Shown: positions 42,503 to 50,409 of the stretch, in pieces
How positions within the stretch are numbered: position 1 is the stretch's first letter
Layout: every line of letters begins with the position of its first letter
DNA from: Thermopolyspora sp044507605
GTDB taxonomy: Bacteria > Actinomycetota > Actinomycetes > Streptosporangiales > Streptosporangiaceae
Length of the DNA: 64,000 nt
NCBI GenBank assembly: GCA_044507605.1
Contig: JBIQJI010000010.1
Span: forward strand, 61,159 to 125,158
Reading direction: 5' to 3'
Notes under the pieces: generated by a model
Told to the model about the DNA's origin: nothing
The model's database searches: none
What the model saw: the letters and a program-made list of their open reading frames with translations, nothing else
Translations under genes and position numbers: made by a program

Positions 42503-44343
42503 TCGGACTCTCCAGTGGAAGCGGTGGAAGCGGGAGGCGTGGCGGCGAAGACGCCGAGCCGGTCGATGGCCGATTCGACGGCGTTCCAGGCGGTCTGGCC
42601 GAGGCCGCAGATCGAGGCGTCGCGCATGGCGCGGCCGACCTCGCGCAGCAGGGTCAGGTCGCCGTCGTCGCGGCGTCGCGTCAGCCGGAGCAGGGCCTCC
42701 TCCTGCCGCACGGTGCCGACGCGGCAGGGCACGCACTGCCCGCACGACTCGTCGCGGAAGAACTCCGCGATGCGCAGCAGGATGCGCGCCAGGTCGACGG
42801 TCTCGTCGAGCACGAGCACCACGCCCGAGCCGAGCGTGGCCCCGGCCGCGCGGGTGCCTTCGAAGGTGAGCGGCACGTCCAGCTCGTCGGGCCGCACGAA
42901 GGCCCCGGCCGCGCCGCCGAGCAGCACGGCCCGCAGCTCGTGCCCCTCGGGCACGCCGCCGCCGAGCTCCAGCAGCTCGCGCAGCGTCGCGCCGAACGGC
43001 ACCTCGTACACGCCGGGCCGCCGCACGCTGCCCGACAGGCAGAACAGCTTGGTGCCGGTCGAGCCCTCGGTGCCGATCGCGGCGTACGCCGCGGCGCCGC
43101 CGAGCAGGATCGGCAGCACGTTGACCAGCGTCTCGACGTTGTTGACGACGGTGGGCTTGCCGAACAGGCCCTTCTCGACCGGGAACGGGGGTTTGCTGCG
43201 CGGCTCGCCCCGCAGCCCCTCGATCGAGTTGAAGATCGCGGTCTCCTCACCGCAGATGTACGCCCCCGCGCCGCGCCTGATCTCGATGTCGAACGAGTAG
43301 CCCTGGCCGAGAATGTCGTCGCCGAGCAGGCCGCGCGAGCGGGCCGTGTCGATGGCGTGCCGCAGCCGGCGTGTGGCGCGCGGGTACTCGCCCCTGATGT
43401 AGAGGTACCCCCTGGCGCAGCCGGTGGCGTAGCCGGCGATCGTCATGGCCTCGATGACGGCGTACGGGTCGCCCTCCATGATCACCCGGTCTTTGAAGGT
43501 GCCGGGCTCGCTCTCGTCGGCGTTGCACACCAGATAGTGCGGGTGGTCGGGCTGGCGTGCCGCCGCCTCCCACTTGCGTCCGGCGGGGAACGCCGCCCCG
43601 CCCCGGCCGACCAGCCCGGCGTCGAGCACCTCGCGGATCACCCCGGCCGGGCCGAGCTCGAAGGCCCGGCGCAGCGCGGCGTAGCCGCCTTCGGCCCGGT
43701 AGTCGTCGAGGCTGGCCGGGTCGACCACGCCGACGCGGCGCAGCAGCACCAGGCCGTCGGAGCCGGCCTGCGGCACGACCTCCTGGGCCGGCGGCTCGTC
43801 GGCGTGGCCGGGCAGCGCCGCGTCGGGGGAGAGCGGGGCGTGCACGACGGCGCGCGGGGTCTCGCCGGCGACGAGGGTGAGCGCGGCCGGGGCCCGCTCG
43901 CACAGGCCCAGGCAGGGGCTCGGCTGCCACGACAGCCCGGGCGGGCCGAGCCGGTCCTCGATCGCGGCCCGCACCTGCGCGGCGCCCTTGGCGGCGCAGG
44001 CGAGGTCGGTGCAGACGTGGGTGACGCTCTCGGGGCGCGGCTTCAGGGAGAACAGCGAGTAGAACGTCGCCACGCCGTACGCCTCGGCCGGCGGCACGGT
44101 GAGCCGGCGGCAGATGTAGTCGAGCGCGCCTTCGCTGATCCAGCCCACGCGGTCGTTGACGGCGTGCAGGGCGGGCAGCAGCAGGTCGCGCCGGTCGCGG
44201 GCGTCGTGGCCGCCCTCGGCGACGCGCAGGTCGGTCTCGGTGCGCACCCCGCCCTCCCACGATGACGGCGGCGGGCCGAGGAGCGCGTCGACGGCCGCGC
44301 GTTCGGCGTCGCTGGGACGCGCGTTACGGAATCTGATGTCCAC
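42499..44343 (-). CDS. NAD-dependent formate dehydrogenase beta subunit (NuoE-NuoF fusion)
   Basis: 614 residues. The N-terminal NuoE-like thioredoxin-fold part binds 2Fe-2S (CTDLACAAKG and CLGLCERAP). The NuoF-like part binds FMN and NADH (GRGGAAFPAGRKWE, CNADESEPGTFKDR, GAGAYICGEETAI) and a 4Fe4S cluster (ESCGQCVPCRVGT). This module passes electrons from the iron-sulfur chain to NAD+. It lies between the two halves of the alpha subunit, spaced 4 bases from the catalytic gene and overlapping the next. The Thr/Ser/Glu C terminus is unremarkable. Confidence 0.93.
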   Translation of the reverse strand: MDIRFRNARPSDAERAAVDALLGPPPSSWEGGVRTETDLRVAEGGHDARDRRDLLLPALHAVNDRVGWISEGALDYICRRLTVPPAEAYGVATFYSLFSLKPRPESVTHVCTDLACAAKGAAQVRAAIEDRLGPPGLSWQPSPCLGLCERAPAALTLVAGETPRAVVHAPLSPDAALPGHADEPPAQEVVPQAGSDGLVLLRRVGVVDPASLDDYRAEGGYAALRRAFELGPAGVIREVLDAGLVGRGGAAFPAGRKWEAAARQPDHPHYLVCNADESEPGTFKDRVIMEGDPYAVIEAMTIAGYATGCARGYLYIRGEYPRATRRLRHAIDTARSRGLLGDDILGQGYSFDIEIRRGAGAYICGEETAIFNSIEGLRGEPRSKPPFPVEKGLFGKPTVVNNVETLVNVLPILLGGAAAYAAIGTEGSTGTKLFCLSGSVRRPGVYEVPFGATLRELLELGGGVPEGHELRAVLLGGAAGAFVRPDELDVPLTFEGTRAAGATLGSGVVLVLDETVDLARILLRIAEFFRDESCGQCVPCRVGTVRQEEALLRLTRRRDDGDLTLLREVGRAMRDASICGLGQTAWNAVESAIDRLGVFAATPPASTASTGESE

Positions 44344-44347
44344 CCGG

Positions 44348-46270
44348 TCACCCCACCAGCGTCGAAAGCTTGTCCACCCTGATCGCGGCCGCCTTGTACT
44401 CCGCCGTGCCCGCGACCGGGTCGGCCGCCTCGATCGTGAGGGAGTTGGTGTCGACCTCGTCGGGGAAGTGCATGGTCATGAACGCCAGGCCCGGCCGCAG
44501 CCCGGGGTCGATCAGCACGGGGGCCACGACCGAGGCGCGGCGGGAGGTCACCCGCACCTGCTCGCCGGCGACCACGCCGAGCTTCTCGGCGTCCTCGGGG
44601 CACAGCTCGATGGCGCCGCCGCGCAGCAGCGGAGAGGCGAACCCGCTCGACTGCACGCCCGTGTTGTAGGAGTCGAGCCGCCGGCCGGTGGTGAGCCGGA
44701 TGGGGTACTCGTCGTCGAGCACGTCGACGGGCGGGGAGTGTTTCAGCGCGGCGAACGCCGCCGGCTTGCCGCGCCGCTCGGGGTCGGTCTCCCACAGGCG
44801 CGAGTGCAGGAACGGCGGCTCCAGTTCGTCCTCCGACGGGCAGGGCCACTGGATGCCCTGCAGCCGGTCGAGCCGTTCGTAGCTCATGCCGGCGTAGTCG
44901 GGGGCGACGGTGCGCAGTTCGTTCCACACCTGCTCGGCGCTGTCGTAGTGCCAGTCGTGGCCGAGGCGGCGGGCGATGTCGCACAGGATCGCGATGTCGT
45001 CGCGGGCCTCGCCCGGCGGCTCGACCGCCTTGCGCACCCGCTGCACCCGGCGCTCGCTGTTGGTGAACGTGCCGTCGGCCTCGCACCAGGCGGCGGTCGC
45101 CGGCAGCACCACGTCGGCCATCTGGGCGGTCTTGGTGAGGAAGATGTCCTGCACGACCAGGTGGTCGAGCATGCCCATGCGCTTGGTCGTGTGCAGCGTG
45201 TCGGCCTCGGACTGCACGGGGTTCTCCCCGATGACGTACGCGGTGGTGATGATGCCCTGGCCCATGGCCTCCAGCATCTCGGTGAGGTTCAGCCCGTAGT
45301 TGGGCTGCAGCGTGGTGTTCCAGGCGCTCTCGAACCTGGCCCGGATGGCGGGGTCGAGGATGTCCTGGAACCCGGGCAGCCGGTTGGGGAGGGCGCCCAT
45401 GTCGCCGCCGCCCTGCACGTTGTTCTGGCCGCGCAGCGGGCTCAGGCCGGAGCCGTATCGGCCGACGTGGCCGGTGAGCAGGGCCAGGTTGATGAGGGCG
45501 CGCACGTTGTCGGTGGCGTTGTGGTGCTCGGTGATGCCGAGGGTCCAGCACAGCTGGGCGCGGTCGGCGCGGGCGTAGGCGTGGGCGAGCTCGCGGATCG
45601 ACTCCGCCGGCACGCCGGTGACCTGCTCGGCGGCCTGGAGGGTCCACGGCTCGACGGCCGCGGCGAACTCGTCGTAGCCGACGGTGGCGCGCTCGATGAA
45701 CGCGGTGTTGGCCAGCCCGGCGTGGATGATCTCGCGCGCGACGGCGTTGGCGAGCGGAATGTCGGTGCCGACGTTCAACCCGAGCCACCGGTCGGCCCAG
45801 CGGGCGGTGCTGGTGCGCCGGGGGTCGACGGCGAACATGCGGGCGCCCTTCCTGATGCCCTTGAGCACGTGCTGGAAGAAGATCGGGTGGGCCTCACGGG
45901 CGCTCGATCCCCACATCACGATGAGGTCGGTGTTCTCGATCTCCTCGTACGACGATGTGCCGCCGCCGCTCCCGAACACCGCCGACAGGCCGGCCACGCT
46001 GGGGGCGTGGCAGGTGCGGTTGCACGAGTCGACGTTGTGGCTGCCCATGATCACCCGGGTGAACTTCTGCGCCACGTAGTTCAGCTCGTTGGTGGAGCGT
46101 GCGCAGGCGAACATGCAGAACGCCTGCGGGCCGCCGGCCTCGACGTTGCGCCGGAACCCCTCGGCGGCCTTGTCGAGCGCCTCGTCCCAGGTGGCTCTGC
46201 GCAGCTCACCGTTCTCGCGTACCAGCGGGTGGGTCAGCCGTTCGTAATGCTCGGCACGCTTCTGTCTCAT
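44348..46270 (-). CDS. Formate dehydrogenase alpha, catalytic molybdopterin half
   Basis: 640 residues. It begins MRQKRAEHYERLTHPLVREN, that is, directly after where the Fe4S4 domain of a normal FdhA would end. The catalytic Cys87-His88 pair in NVDSCNRTCHAPSVAGL replaces the Sec-His of E. coli FdhF. Molybdopterin contacts: MWGSSAREAHP, VDPRRTSTARWAD, LRGQNNVQGGGDMGALPN, VIGENPVQSEAD and the C-terminal binding domain (RLTTGRRLDSYNTG). It oxidises formate to CO2 with the other two subunits. GGAGGGG precedes ATG 46270, and an operator-like 18-mer lies 20 bases upstream. Confidence 0.93.
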   Translation of the reverse strand: MRQKRAEHYERLTHPLVRENGELRRATWDEALDKAAEGFRRNVEAGGPQAFCMFACARSTNELNYVAQKFTRVIMGSHNVDSCNRTCHAPSVAGLSAVFGSGGGTSSYEEIENTDLIVMWGSSAREAHPIFFQHVLKGIRKGARMFAVDPRRTSTARWADRWLGLNVGTDIPLANAVAREIIHAGLANTAFIERATVGYDEFAAAVEPWTLQAAEQVTGVPAESIRELAHAYARADRAQLCWTLGITEHHNATDNVRALINLALLTGHVGRYGSGLSPLRGQNNVQGGGDMGALPNRLPGFQDILDPAIRARFESAWNTTLQPNYGLNLTEMLEAMGQGIITTAYVIGENPVQSEADTLHTTKRMGMLDHLVVQDIFLTKTAQMADVVLPATAAWCEADGTFTNSERRVQRVRKAVEPPGEARDDIAILCDIARRLGHDWHYDSAEQVWNELRTVAPDYAGMSYERLDRLQGIQWPCPSEDELEPPFLHSRLWETDPERRGKPAAFAALKHSPPVDVLDDEYPIRLTTGRRLDSYNTGVQSSGFASPLLRGGAIELCPEDAEKLGVVAGEQVRVTSRRASVVAPVLIDPGLRPGLAFMTMHFPDEVDTNSLTIEAADPVAGTAEYKAAAIRVDKLSTLVG

Positions 46271-46289
46271 GGCGCGTTCCCCTCCATCA

Positions 46290-46307
46290 GTATGCTGTCT
46301 ACCGTAT
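46290..46307 (-). promoter_or_regulatory. FCD-GntR operator-like site a (fdh operon)
   Basis: Minus strand ATACGGTAGACAGCATAC, 20 bases before the fdh start and inside the 42-base gap after the ketopantoate-reductase-like gene. One of six related 18-mers in 46-62.3 kb. Confidence 0.65.
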
Positions 46308-46312
46308 TTAGA

Positions 46313-47320
46313 TCAGATTTCAACGGCAAGGGTCGACGCCCCTGCCGCCCTGCGAGACACCTGTTCGCCGAGCAGGTCGGTCACAGCGTGGATGGCCCGG
46401 AGGACGGGGGTGTGCGCGCCGGTCAGGGCCGCCAGCTCGACGACCGCGGCGAGGATCACGTCCAGCTCTAGCGGCTTGCCCCTTTCCAGATCCTGCAGGG
46501 TCGAGGTCTTGTGCTCGCCGGTGCGCTCGGCGCCGCGCAGGCGGCGCTCGATCGACACCGGCGGATCGCAGCCCACCCGCCGGGCGACCTCGACGGTCTC
46601 GCGCATCATCGTGACCACGAGGTCCCGGGTGCCCCGGTGCCGGCAGATGCCGGCCATGGTGGCGCGGGCCAGGGCGCTGATGGGGTTGAACGCGATGTTG
46701 CCCATGAGCTTGACCCAGATGTCCTTGCGCAGGTCGGTCTCGACCGGGCACTTGAGCCCGCCGGCGACCATGGCCTCGCTGAAGGCGATGCATCGGGGCG
46801 AGATCGACCCGTCGGGCTCGCCGATGGAGAACCTCGTGCCCTCCAGGTGGCGGATCACCCCGGGCTCCTCGATCTGCGTGGCGGCGTAGACCACGCAGCC
46901 GATGGCGCGCTCCATCGTCAGCACCGCGGTGACGGCGCCGCCGGGGTCGACGCTTTCGATGCGGCGCCCCTCGTAGGGGCCGGGCAGGCGGTGGAAGTAC
47001 CACCACGGGATGCCGTTCTGCGCGGCGACGATGGCCGTCCGCTCGTGCAGCAACGGCCGGATCAGGGGGCCGCAGGTGGCGTAGGAGTTGGCCTTGAGCC
47101 CGAGGAACACATAGTCGACCGGACCGACCGCCCCCGGGTCGTCGGTCGCGTTGGGGTGCGCGGTGAAGTCTCCCCGCGGGCTGAGCACACGCACTCCCGA
47201 GGCGCGCATCGCCGACAGATGCGCGCCCCTGGCGATCAGGTGGACATCGGCCCCCGCCCGATGCAGGGCGGCGCCCACATACGCGCCGATGGCGCCGGCG
47301 CCAAGAACAGCGACTCGCAA
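46313..47320 (-). CDS. Ketopantoate reductase-like (ApbA/PanE family) oxidoreductase
   Basis: 335 residues. N-terminal Rossmann fold with LRVAVLGAGAIGAYVGAAL and VDYVFLGLKANS; C-terminal helical domain with KLMGNIAFNPISAL (catalytic-Lys region) and EHKTSTLQDLERGKPLELDVI, the family's substrate-binding signature. TTG 47320 is chosen because GGAGCGGAG lies just upstream and the nucleotide fold begins immediately; earlier in-frame starts run through the operator. Being divergent from the ThDP enzyme and under the same operator type, it likely reduces a 2-oxo product of that pathway (for example a glyoxylate- or 2-ketoacid-like compound) rather than making pantoate. That is inference. Confidence 0.8.
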   Translation of the reverse strand: MRVAVLGAGAIGAYVGAALHRAGADVHLIARGAHLSAMRASGVRVLSPRGDFTAHPNATDDPGAVGPVDYVFLGLKANSYATCGPLIRPLLHERTAIVAAQNGIPWWYFHRLPGPYEGRRIESVDPGGAVTAVLTMERAIGCVVYAATQIEEPGVIRHLEGTRFSIGEPDGSISPRCIAFSEAMVAGGLKCPVETDLRKDIWVKLMGNIAFNPISALARATMAGICRHRGTRDLVVTMMRETVEVARRVGCDPPVSIERRLRGAERTGEHKTSTLQDLERGKPLELDVILAAVVELAALTGAHTPVLRAIHAVTDLLGEQVSRRAAGASTLAVEI

Positions 47321-47349
47321 TCTCCGCTCCGTTCTCGCGTCGTCCGTGC

Positions 47350-47367
47350 ATTCGGTATACAGTATGG
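47350..47367. promoter_or_regulatory. FCD-GntR operator-like site c (reductase gene)
   Basis: Plus strand ATTCGGTATACAGTATGG, 30 bases upstream of the leftward TTG 47320. Contains GTATAC, the core usual for FCD-type GntR operators. Confidence 0.65.
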
Positions 47368-47434
47368 AAATTATCGCGGTCAAGGAGTCGCCACCCCCTG
47401 GACAACCGCCGGGATGCCCGGCTAAACCAGACTC

Positions 47435-47452
47435 ATACGGTATGCAGTATGC
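47435..47452. promoter_or_regulatory. FCD-GntR operator-like site b (ThDP enzyme operon)
   Basis: Plus strand ATACGGTATGCAGTATGC, 24 bases upstream of ATG 47476. Shares 15 of 18 positions with site c, 68 bases away in the same divergent promoter region. Confidence 0.7.
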
Positions 47453-47475
47453 GGAATCCTGGAAGGATGGCTCAC

Positions 47476-49167
47476 ATGGCGCACTCGGCGGACGGCCCGC
47501 AGGAGGTCATCTCCGGAGGACATCTGGTGGCCAAGGCCCTCAAGGCGGAGGGCATCGACACGATCTTCACCCTCTGCGGCGGCCACATCATCGACATCTA
47601 CGACGGCTGCGTGGACGAGGGCATCGAGGTGATCGACGTACGCCACGAGCAGGTGGCCGCGCACGCCGCCGACGGCTACGCGCGGGTGACCGGCCGCCCC
47701 GGCTGCGCGGTCGTCACCGCCGGCCCCGGCACCACCGACGCCGTCACCGGCGTGGCCAACGCCTTCCGGGCCGAGAGCCCGATGCTGCTCATCGGCGGCC
47801 AGGGCGCGCTGAGCCAGCACAAGATGGGCTCACTGCAGGACCTGCCGCACGTCGACATGATGACGCCGATCACCAAGTTCGCCGCCACCGTGCCGCATAC
47901 CGAGCGCGTCGCCGACATCGTGTCGATGGCGTTCCGCGAGTGCTTCAACGGCGCGCCCGGGCCGTCGTTCCTGGAGATCCCGCGCGACGTCCTCGACGCC
48001 AAGGTGCCGCTGGAGCGGGCCCGCCTCCCCAAGCCCGGGCACTACCGCGCCTCGACCCGCCAGGCCGGCGACCCCGAGGCCGTCGAGCGGCTCGCCGACC
48101 TGCTCGCCCACTCCGAGAAGCCCTGCGTGCTGCTCGGCAGCCAGGTGTGGACCTGCCGGGCCACCGACGCCGCGGTCGACTTCGTGCGCACGCTCAACGT
48201 GCCGGCGTACATGAACGGCTCCGGCCGCGGCACGCTGCCGCCGGGCGACCCGCACCACTTCCAGCTCTCGCGCCGCTACGCGTTCACCAACGCCGACCTG
48301 ATCATCATCGTCGGCACCCCGTTCGACTTCCGCATGGGCTACGGCCGCCGCCTGTCGCCCGACGCGACCGTGGTGCAGATCGACCTCGACTACCGCACCG
48401 TCGGCAAGAACCGCGACATCGACCTCGGCATCGTCGGCGACGCCGGGCTGATCCTGGCGGCCGCCGCGCAGGCCGCCTCCGGCCGCGTCGAGAACGGCGC
48501 CACGCGGCGCAAGGAGTGGCTGGAGGAGCTGCGGGCCGTCGAGAAGCAGGCGTACGAGAAGCGGCTGCCCCGCCAGCTGTCCGACGCGCGGCCCATCGAC
48601 CCCTACCGCCTGGTGCACGAGATCAACGAGTTCCTCACCGACGACACCATCTACATCGGCGACGGCGGCGACATCGTCACCTTCTCCGGCCAGGTCGTGC
48701 AGCCCAAGTCGCCCGGCCACTGGATGGACCCCGGCCCGCTCGGCACCCTCGGCGTCGGCACGTCGTTCGCGATGGCCGCGAAGCACTCCCTGCCCGGCAA
48801 GGAGGTCGTCTGCCTGTACGGCGACGGCGCCTTCAGCCTCACCGGGTGGGACTTCGAGACGATGGTCCGCTTCGACCTGCCGTACATCGGCATCGTCGGC
48901 AACAACTCCTCGATGAACCAGATCCGCTACGGCCAGGCCGCCAAGTACGGCAAGGACCGCGACCGTGTCGGCAACACCCTCGGCGACGTGCCGTACGGGA
49001 AGTTCGCCGAAATGCTCGGCGGCTACGGCGAGGAGGTGCGCGACCCCGCGCAGATCCGCCCGGCCCTGGAGCGGGCCCGTGAGTCGGGCAAACCGTCTCT
49101 GATCAACGTATGGGTCGATCCGGACGTGTACGCCCCCGGAACCATGAACCAGACGATGTACAAGTAG
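47476..49167 (+). CDS. ThDP-dependent acyl-CoA lyase/decarboxylase (HACL2/ILVBL-like; oxalyl-CoA decarboxylase candidate)
   Basis: 563 residues, three ThDP-enzyme domains. Catalytic Glu58 in DVRHEQ; ThDP/Mg motif GDGAF (449) ... GNN (475-477). Segments TLCGGHI, GGDIVTFSGQVVQP, HWMDPGPLGTLGVG and MGYGRRLS resemble human ILVBL (2-hydroxyacyl-CoA lyase 2) and actinobacterial hydroxyacyl-CoA lyases, whereas classical oxalyl-CoA decarboxylases have a VGIP-type loop and a MNNGG motif. It is first in an operon with a formyl-CoA transferase. Either way formyl-CoA would be the product: from oxalyl-CoA by decarboxylation or from a 2-hydroxyacyl-CoA by C-C cleavage. ATG 47476 has GGAAGG nine bases upstream. 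It is not acetolactate synthase by context. Confidence 0.78.
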   Translation: MAHSADGPQEVISGGHLVAKALKAEGIDTIFTLCGGHIIDIYDGCVDEGIEVIDVRHEQVAAHAADGYARVTGRPGCAVVTAGPGTTDAVTGVANAFRAESPMLLIGGQGALSQHKMGSLQDLPHVDMMTPITKFAATVPHTERVADIVSMAFRECFNGAPGPSFLEIPRDVLDAKVPLERARLPKPGHYRASTRQAGDPEAVERLADLLAHSEKPCVLLGSQVWTCRATDAAVDFVRTLNVPAYMNGSGRGTLPPGDPHHFQLSRRYAFTNADLIIIVGTPFDFRMGYGRRLSPDATVVQIDLDYRTVGKNRDIDLGIVGDAGLILAAAAQAASGRVENGATRRKEWLEELRAVEKQAYEKRLPRQLSDARPIDPYRLVHEINEFLTDDTIYIGDGGDIVTFSGQVVQPKSPGHWMDPGPLGTLGVGTSFAMAAKHSLPGKEVVCLYGDGAFSLTGWDFETMVRFDLPYIGIVGNNSSMNQIRYGQAAKYGKDRDRVGNTLGDVPYGKFAEMLGGYGEEVRDPAQIRPALERARESGKPSLINVWVDPDVYAPGTMNQTMYK

Positions 49168-49179
49168 GGGAGACGACCG

Positions 49180-50409
49180 ATGGGTAAGGCACTCGACGGT
49201 GTCCGCGTCCTCGACATGACCCACGTGCAGTCCGGGCCGTCCTGCACGCAGATCCTCGGCTGGCTCGGCGCCGACGTCATCAAGGTGGAGGCCCCCACCG
49301 GCGACATCACCCGGCGGCAGCTCCGCGACCTCCCCGACGTCGACAGCCTCTACTTCACGATGCTCAACTGCAACAAGCGCAGCGTGACGCTCAACCTGAA
49401 GACCGAGCGGGGCAAGGAGATCTTCACCGAGCTGGTGCGCCGCTGCGACGTCATGGTGGAGAACTTCGGGCCGGGCGCGGTCGACCGCATGGGCTTCACC
49501 TGGGAGCGGCTCCGCGAGCTCAACCCGCGCCTCATCTACGCCTCGATCAAAGGCTTCGGGCCCGGCGCCTACGCCGGCTACAAGGCGTACGAAGTGATCG
49601 CCCAGGCGATGGGCGGGTCGATGACGACCACCGGGTTCGACGACGGGCCGCCGCTGGCGACCGGCGCGCAGATCGGCGACTCCGGCACCGGCATCCACAC
49701 CGTGGCCGGCATCCTCGCCGCCCTCTTCCAGCGCGAGCACACCGGGCGCGGCCAGCGGGTGCAGGTGGCCATGCAGCACGCCGTGCTGAACCTGTGCCGT
49801 GTCAAGCTGCGCGACCAGCAGCGGCTGGCGCACGGCCCGCTCGCGGAGTACCCCAACAAGGACTTCGGCGACGAGGTGCCGCGCTCGGGCAACGCCTCCG
49901 GCGGCGGCCAGCCCGGCTGGGCGGTCAAGTGCGCCCCCGGCGGCCCCAACGACTACATCTACGTGATCGTGCAGCCGCCCGGCTGGGCGCCGATCGCCCG
50001 CATCATCGGCCGGCCGGAGCTGGCCGACGACCCCGAGTGGGCGACGCCGGAGGCGCGGCTGCCGAAGCTGGACAAGATGTTCCAGCTCATCGAGGACTGG
50101 ACCATCAACCACGGCAAGTGGGAGGTCCTCGACCGGCTCAACGCCGAGAACATCCCCTGCGGGCCGATCCTGTCCACCAAGGAGCTGATCGAGGACCCGA
50201 CCCTGGCCGAGAACGAGATGGTGGTCACGGTCGAGCATCCCGAGCGCGGCCCCTTCAAGACGGTGGGGAGCCCGCTCAAGCTCTCCGACTCGCCGGTGGA
50301 CATCGTCCGCTCCCCGCTGCTCGGCGAGCACAACGCCGACATCTACACCGGCTTCCTCGGCATCCCGGCCGGCGAACTCGCCGAGCTGAAGACGAACGGA
50401 GTGATCTGA
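49180..50409 (+). CDS. frc: Formyl-CoA transferase (class III CoA-transferase)
   Basis: 409 residues. From memory it aligns closely with Oxalobacter formigenes Frc: DMTHVQSGPSCTQILGWLGA, VDSLYFTMLNCNKRS, VENFGPGAVDRMGFTWE, KLRDQQRLAHGPLAEYP and the glycine loop SGGGQPGW (240-247). The catalytic aspartate is Asp167 in AQIGDSGTG. Frc moves CoA from formyl-CoA to oxalate, releasing formate and oxalyl-CoA; relatives accept other acids. Starts 12 bases after the ThDP enzyme and abuts the ADP-forming synthetase, so the three are one operon. The released formate would be consumed by the formate dehydrogenase at 41.6-46.3 kb. Confidence 0.9.
   Translation: MGKALDGVRVLDMTHVQSGPSCTQILGWLGADVIKVEAPTGDITRRQLRDLPDVDSLYFTMLNCNKRSVTLNLKTERGKEIFTELVRRCDVMVENFGPGAVDRMGFTWERLRELNPRLIYASIKGFGPGAYAGYKAYEVIAQAMGGSMTTTGFDDGPPLATGAQIGDSGTGIHTVAGILAALFQREHTGRGQRVQVAMQHAVLNLCRVKLRDQQRLAHGPLAEYPNKDFGDEVPRSGNASGGGQPGWAVKCAPGGPNDYIYVIVQPPGWAPIARIIGRPELADDPEWATPEARLPKLDKMFQLIEDWTINHGKWEVLDRLNAENIPCGPILSTKELIEDPTLAENEMVVTVEHPERGPFKTVGSPLKLSDSPVDIVRSPLLGEHNADIYTGFLGIPAGELAELKTNGVI

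Noticed and set aside
47476..49167. Acetolactate synthase (ilvB) assignment for the ThDP enzyme
   Set aside because: No ilvN or ilvC neighbour, and the frc/fdh context plus ILVBL-type segments point to formyl-CoA chemistry.
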